Positions 12,320-15,215 of a DNA stretch of 15,215 nt are shown in pieces. The stretch is taken from NCBI GenBank assembly GCA_022709625.1, contig JAKLIL010000006.1:1-15215 (forward strand). Direction: 5' to 3'. How positions within the stretch are numbered: the first letter of the stretch is position 1; every line of letters begins with the position of its first letter. Position numbers and translations under genes: made by a program. The notes beneath the pieces were generated by a model, which saw only the letters and a program-made list of their open reading frames with translations, searched no databases and was not told where the DNA came from. The stretch comes from Verrucomicrobiota bacterium. Lineage in GTDB: Bacteria; Verrucomicrobiota; Kiritimatiellia; CAIQIC01; Lenti-01.

Positions 12320-15058
12320 TTAATCGGTATCCCGGTTGGTGCGGAACTCGACGCGTGCGAGGATGCGGAGCTGGTAGAGGGTGAAGCCGACGAGGAGGCA
12401 GCCGAGCATCCACGCGGCGGCGGTGGCGGGCCCGAGCCGCAGGAAGATGAACGCCTTGTAGAAAATGTGCAGACCGGCGACCTCGGTGCCCGCGCCGCCG
12501 GCGGTCATGGCCAGGATGTTGGCTTCGGCCTGCCAGGCGGCGATGAACACGCCGACGAAATTGATGATCAGCAGCGGACGTAGGGTGGGGACGATCACGA
12601 AGAGAAGCTTGTCGGTGAAAGAGGCGCCGTCGATGTCGGCGGCTTCGTAGAGATCGTCGGGAATGCCCTTGAGCGCGGCGAGGTAGATGAGGCAGCCGGG
12701 GCCCATGCCGGCCCAGAGCATCGGCAGGACGCAGGCCAAGAGCGCAGTGCGGGAATCGTCCAGCCAGCGGACGGGTTCGGGCAGCGTGGCGCCCCAAAAA
12801 CTATAGTAGTTGCAAATACTATAGTCCCCGGCGGCGCGCCGGATTTCACGCAGGGGACCGAGTGGCGCGGCGGCCAGCAGCAGCCCGGCGGCGGCGACGA
12901 ACAGGGCCGGCTTCCATAGGTTGTGGTGCAGGAGGCGGCGGGCCAGATGGCAGGCCAGCAGCACCGCGGCCAGCGACAGCAGCAGCCAGCCGGCGGCGGG
13001 CATCCGCATCACGAGGCGGTTCATCAGGCCGGCCTCGGAAGGCTCGTAGAACGTCTTCCACAGCAGCACCACCACGAGTCCCGTGATGGCGGCGGGCAGG
13101 TAGAACACCACGCGGAAAAGGATTTTGCCGCGCGGCACTTCCTGCAGCAGGATGGCCAGCAGCACGGGCGGCGCGAAGGTCAGCGCCATCACGAGGAACG
13201 AATAGCGGAGCGAAGTCAGCAGGGCGCGCCACCAGTCGGGATCCCACAGCAGGTTCGCGAAGTTGTCGAGAAATACCCAGTGCGATGCGCCGAAAATGCG
13301 GTAGTCGAAAAAGGCCATCGCCGCGCCGCGGAACAGCGGGACGTAGCCCCAAAGAAAGATGGTGGCGGCCGCAGGGAACAGGAGCAACGCGAGTGGCAAC
13401 GCGTGGTGCGGTAGTCCCAGACGGACGGCGCGGCGCGCCGTCCCTACCTTGCCGGGCAAAAAGATCCGGACCATCTGGCGCAGCGCGAAGACGACGGTGG
13501 CCACGAGGCCCAGGAGCAGCGCGAAGGCGGCGACGCGGCGCCGGGCGAGTTCGCGGGGCGGGACGAGGCCGAGCATGTCGGCGTCGGCTTTGGCGCGCGC
13601 GCGGGCCAGCAGGCCGCGAAGCAGGGCGCGGCGCGCGGCGGGCTCGGCGGGGAGCTGGCCGGCGAGGGACAGTTCCTCGGCCCAGCGGATCGGGAGGGTC
13701 AGGATGTCGTAAATGACGCTGGCGTTCTGGCCATAGGGTTCGGGACGGCTGTCGGCGAGGGCGATGGGCAGGCCGTCGCGCCACTCGGGCGGAATGGACG
13801 AGGCGAGCGCGTCGTAGCCGTGCGCGCGCAGCACGTCGGGGGGCAGGAACCGGCCGAAGCCGCCTTCGACGAGATGGCGCACGCGGATGGCGGCGGCCGC
13901 GGGCGCGTTCTGGAAACGGACGTATTCCCACGCGGCGTCGCGCACGAGCGGATCGGCGACGCCGGCGAAGATGCCCATCATGCGCGAGTTGATTTCGGTG
14001 CCGCGCCCCGCGGGCCCGCGCGGCAGGGGCACGATGCCGGTGACGTCGGGGTTGAGGTTGGCGAACACCTTTTCGTCGACGTAGGAAAAAATCATGCCGA
14101 GCTGGCCGCGGCGCCACTTGAGGGAGATTTCGGCGCTGTCCTTGATGGCGTAGCCGCGGCGCGGCTTGCCGGCGGCATCGGTCCAGGGCTCGGTGGTGAG
14201 GCGGACGTAGAAATCGAGGGCTTCGGCGGCGGCGGGGGAATCGAAGACGGCGCGCCAGCGGTTTTCGGTTTCGTCGAAGGCGAGGGCGTCGCCGCCCGCG
14301 CCCCAGAGGAACGGCATCCAGAGGTAGGACTCGTGCTTGCCGCGCGAGAGGCCCAGCGCGTAGACGCCGCGCGCGGGGTCGGCGATGGCGCGGCAGGCGC
14401 GGTGAAAATCGTCCCAGGTCCAGTCGGGTTTGGGGGCGGGCACGCCGGCGGCGTCGAAGAGGTCGCGGCGGAAGAGGACGACGCGCGCCAGCGGCGGGCC
14501 GCCGGGCATGGCCCACACGTGCGTGGCGCCGTCGGGGCCGGGCCGGCGAACGACGGGTTCGATTTTGGGATGGATGCGGCGGGCGACTTCCTCCGGGGGC
14601 AGCGCGGCGAAATAGCGGTCCGCGGGCAGGTCGAGCGGATGCAGGAAACCCTGCCGGACATAGGTGTCGGACTGGCGGAAATTGACGTAGAGCACGTCGG
14701 GGGCGACGTTGCCCGCGATGGCGAGGAGGGTGCTTTCGACGCCTTCGACCTTGATGCCGGCGGCGCGGTGCAGGCGCACGGCAAGAGCGGACAGGTCGCG
14801 GTTCCCGTAGCGCGCGGGATCGGCCGCCTGGCGGGCGCGGAGGAGGTCGGGCGCGCGGCGCAGGAATTCGCGCTGGACGGCGAGTTCGGCGCGGGTGGCG
14901 GGATCGGTGCGCGACGGGTCGGGCAGGTCGAAGATGGTCAGGTGCAGGACCGGGCCGGCGGGCGTTTGCTCGAGCCGGCCGGCGGAAGCGGGGGAAATGA
15001 AGAATGAAGAATGAAGAATTAAGAATGTGAAAACCAAGACGGGGGTTTTCCACGGCAT
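12320..15058 (-). CDS. Fused sugar-binding protein and MalF-like ABC permease
   Basis: Read from ATG 15058 this encodes 912 residues; the frame is open to an ATG at 15166, but that extension is repeat DNA. Residues 1-27 form a signal peptide (hydrophobic 7-21, ASA cleavage near 26). Residues 35-470 resemble an extracellular solute-binding protein for sugars: APDVLYVNF (119-127), RVVLFRRDLFDAAGVPAPKP (192-211), then WTWDDFHRAC. A span at 509-524 crosses the membrane, and residues 553-905 are a MalF-like permease. The EAA loop, EAADIDGASF (805-814) with downstream Pro, docks the ATPase. An extra segment of about 80 residues (687-766) with two hydrophobic stretches interrupts the permease between GLMN and WLDD. 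No MalG partner or ATPase lies in the window; any partner must be upstream of 15215 or elsewhere. Importer for an unknown oligosaccharide. No Shine-Dalgarno precedes 15058, so the start is uncertain. Confidence 0.85.
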   Translation of the reverse strand: MPWKTPVLVFTFLILHSSFFISPASAGRLEQTPAGPVLHLTIFDLPDPSRTDPATRAELAVQREFLRRAPDLLRARQAADPARYGNRDLSALAVRLHRAAGIKVEGVESTLLAIAGNVAPDVLYVNFRQSDTYVRQGFLHPLDLPADRYFAALPPEEVARRIHPKIEPVVRRPGPDGATHVWAMPGGPPLARVVLFRRDLFDAAGVPAPKPDWTWDDFHRACRAIADPARGVYALGLSRGKHESYLWMPFLWGAGGDALAFDETENRWRAVFDSPAAAEALDFYVRLTTEPWTDAAGKPRRGYAIKDSAEISLKWRRGQLGMIFSYVDEKVFANLNPDVTGIVPLPRGPAGRGTEINSRMMGIFAGVADPLVRDAAWEYVRFQNAPAAAAIRVRHLVEGGFGRFLPPDVLRAHGYDALASSIPPEWRDGLPIALADSRPEPYGQNASVIYDILTLPIRWAEELSLAGQLPAEPAARRALLRGLLARARAKADADMLGLVPPRELARRRVAAFALLLGLVATVVFALRQMVRIFLPGKVGTARRAVRLGLPHHALPLALLLFPAAATIFLWGYVPLFRGAAMAFFDYRIFGASHWVFLDNFANLLWDPDWWRALLTSLRYSFLVMALTFAPPVLLAILLQEVPRGKILFRVVFYLPAAITGLVVVLLWKTFYEPSEAGLMNRLVMRMPAAGWLLLSLAAVLLACHLARRLLHHNLWKPALFVAAAGLLLAAAPLGPLREIRRAAGDYSICNYYSFWGATLPEPVRWLDDSRTALLACVLPMLWAGMGPGCLIYLAALKGIPDDLYEAADIDGASFTDKLLFVIVPTLRPLLIINFVGVFIAAWQAEANILAMTAGGAGTEVAGLHIFYKAFIFLRLGPATAAAWMLGCLLVGFTLYQLRILARVEFRTNRDTD
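12800..12825. repeat. Paired ACTATAGT palindromes inside the permease gene
   Basis: Two copies of the self-complementary octamer ACTATAGT (12800-12807 and 12818-12825) flank a 10-base AT-rich core within very GC-rich coding sequence. In the permease they encode DYSICNYYS (745-753), a composition unlike its surroundings. The arrangement suggests a short repeat element inserted in frame, within the unusual extra segment of the permease. Confidence 0.6.
13411..13447. repeat. GC-rich palindromic element in frame within the permease gene
   Basis: GGACGGCGCG and CGCGCCGTCC form a perfect 10-base inverted repeat around one central G (13423-13443). GTAG at 13411-13414 and CTAC at 13444-13447 act as outer arms. 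It lies between the first membrane span and the permease core and encodes about residues 536-554, an Arg/Gly/His-rich stretch. It resembles dispersed intergenic palindromes that have entered a gene in frame. Copy number elsewhere in the genome cannot be seen here. Confidence 0.6.
14996..15027. repeat. Tandem AATGAAG heptamer repeat
   Basis: Four and a half copies of a 7-base unit: AATGAAG at 14996, 15003 and 15010, AATTAAG at 15017, then AATG. On the minus strand it reads as ATTCTTC-type repeats. Because seven is not a multiple of three, translation gives a 7-residue hydrophobic pattern (ILHSSFF), which here forms the core of the transporter signal peptide. Confidence 0.8.
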
Positions 15059-15126
15059 GGGAAAAAAACGGCCGATTTTTCCACGGCATGGAAAACTTTT
15101 TTGCCGATTTTCCACGCCATGGAAAA
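15046..15126. repeat. Three-copy palindromic repeat with 31-bp period
   Basis: TTTTCCACGGCATGGAAAA-type units start at 15046, 15077 and 15108, exactly 31 bp apart. Each has TTTTCCA/TGGAAAA arms around CGGCA or CGCCA; the first copy has an extra G. The links between units share GCCGATTT. The block lies between the end of the upstream gene and the transporter gene, and the first copy contains the transporter's ATG at 15058. It is too short and too palindromic for CRISPR. It may act in transcription termination, as a protein-binding site, or as a non-autonomous repeat. Confidence 0.8.
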
Positions 15127-15168
15127 AACGCGGGGCGCGGCGGGTTGGGCGGCGGGCGGGGGGCATCG

Positions 15169-15215
15169 TCAGCGGGCGGGCGGGTCGGGATCGATGGCGA
15201 AACGGAGGTTCTTGA
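15169..15215 (-). CDS. 3' end of an upstream gene, function unknown
   Basis: The minus-strand frame entering at the right edge reads KNLRFAIDPDPPAR and stops with TGA at 15169-15171. The natural-looking C-terminus and the stop just before the repeat block suggest the end of a real gene on the same strand as the transporter. Too little is visible to name it. Confidence 0.45.
   Translation of the reverse strand, partial: KNLRFAIDPDPPAR

Noticed and set aside
12846..15089. Long minus-strand open frame of 747 codons in a second frame of the transporter gene
   Set aside because: The product is extremely Arg/Pro-rich, the usual shadow frame of GC-rich coding DNA, while the other frame has solute-binding and EAA-loop motifs.
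15046..15126. CRISPR array
   Set aside because: The units are palindromic with short, similar linkers rather than unique spacers, only three copies exist, and no cas gene is in the window.
1..15215. tRNA, rRNA or transposase genes
   Set aside because: No cloverleaf-like sequence, rRNA signature or transposase motif was seen on either strand by eye.

Overview
GC-rich bacterial DNA in which every supported gene lies on the minus strand, so biological order runs from high to low coordinates. The host cannot be named from the sequence. The palindromic TTTTCCA-N5-TGGAAAA repeats, the AATGAAG heptamer repeats and the repeat-laced sugar-transporter gene remind me of Kiritimatiellota/Lentisphaerota/Verrucomicrobiota (PVC) genomes; that is recollection, not a search result.

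Region 1 (15215 to 12320): the last codons of an unknown gene (15169-15215), then a block of short repeats (14996-15126), then one long gene (12320-15058). That gene joins a sugar-type extracellular solute-binding domain to a MalF-like ABC permease. Its apparent signal peptide is written across two repeat families, and two further repeat-like elements sit in frame inside it.

Region 2 (12319 to 12057): a 263-bp intergenic region with AT-rich inverted repeats and a strong Shine-Dalgarno site. It is the likely control region of the cluster that follows.

Region 3 (12056 to 1): an apparently single operon, still open at the left edge. It starts with a 172-residue cysteine-rich protein carrying a Tat motif, a lipobox, an Asp tract and 17 cysteines beyond the lipobox, mostly in CxC motifs. 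Then come six radical SAM proteins: three related SPASM maturases (9893-11344, 7181-8689, 5796-7184), one non-SPASM enzyme with extra N-terminal cysteines (8676-9896), one PqqE-like enzyme (4539-5525) directly preceded by a stand-alone PqqD-like protein (5527-5799), and one HemN/HemW-like enzyme (3211-4542). They are followed by a PqqD-like domain fused to a multi-span GT-C-type glycosyltransferase (1544-3214), a small GT-A-like protein with a DHD motif (698-1534), and a partial U32-peptidase-like protein with a CxxxC site (1-642). Four junctions are ATGA overlaps and one may be a TTGA overlap, so the set is probably co-translated.

Working model (inference): the cysteine-rich Tat lipoprotein is a ribosomally made substrate, modified in the cytoplasm by several radical SAM enzymes with PqqD-type domains handling the peptide, possibly glycosylated, then exported folded by Tat and anchored in a membrane. 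I do not recognise this combination as a described system, and no gene here has a name I can assign with confidence.
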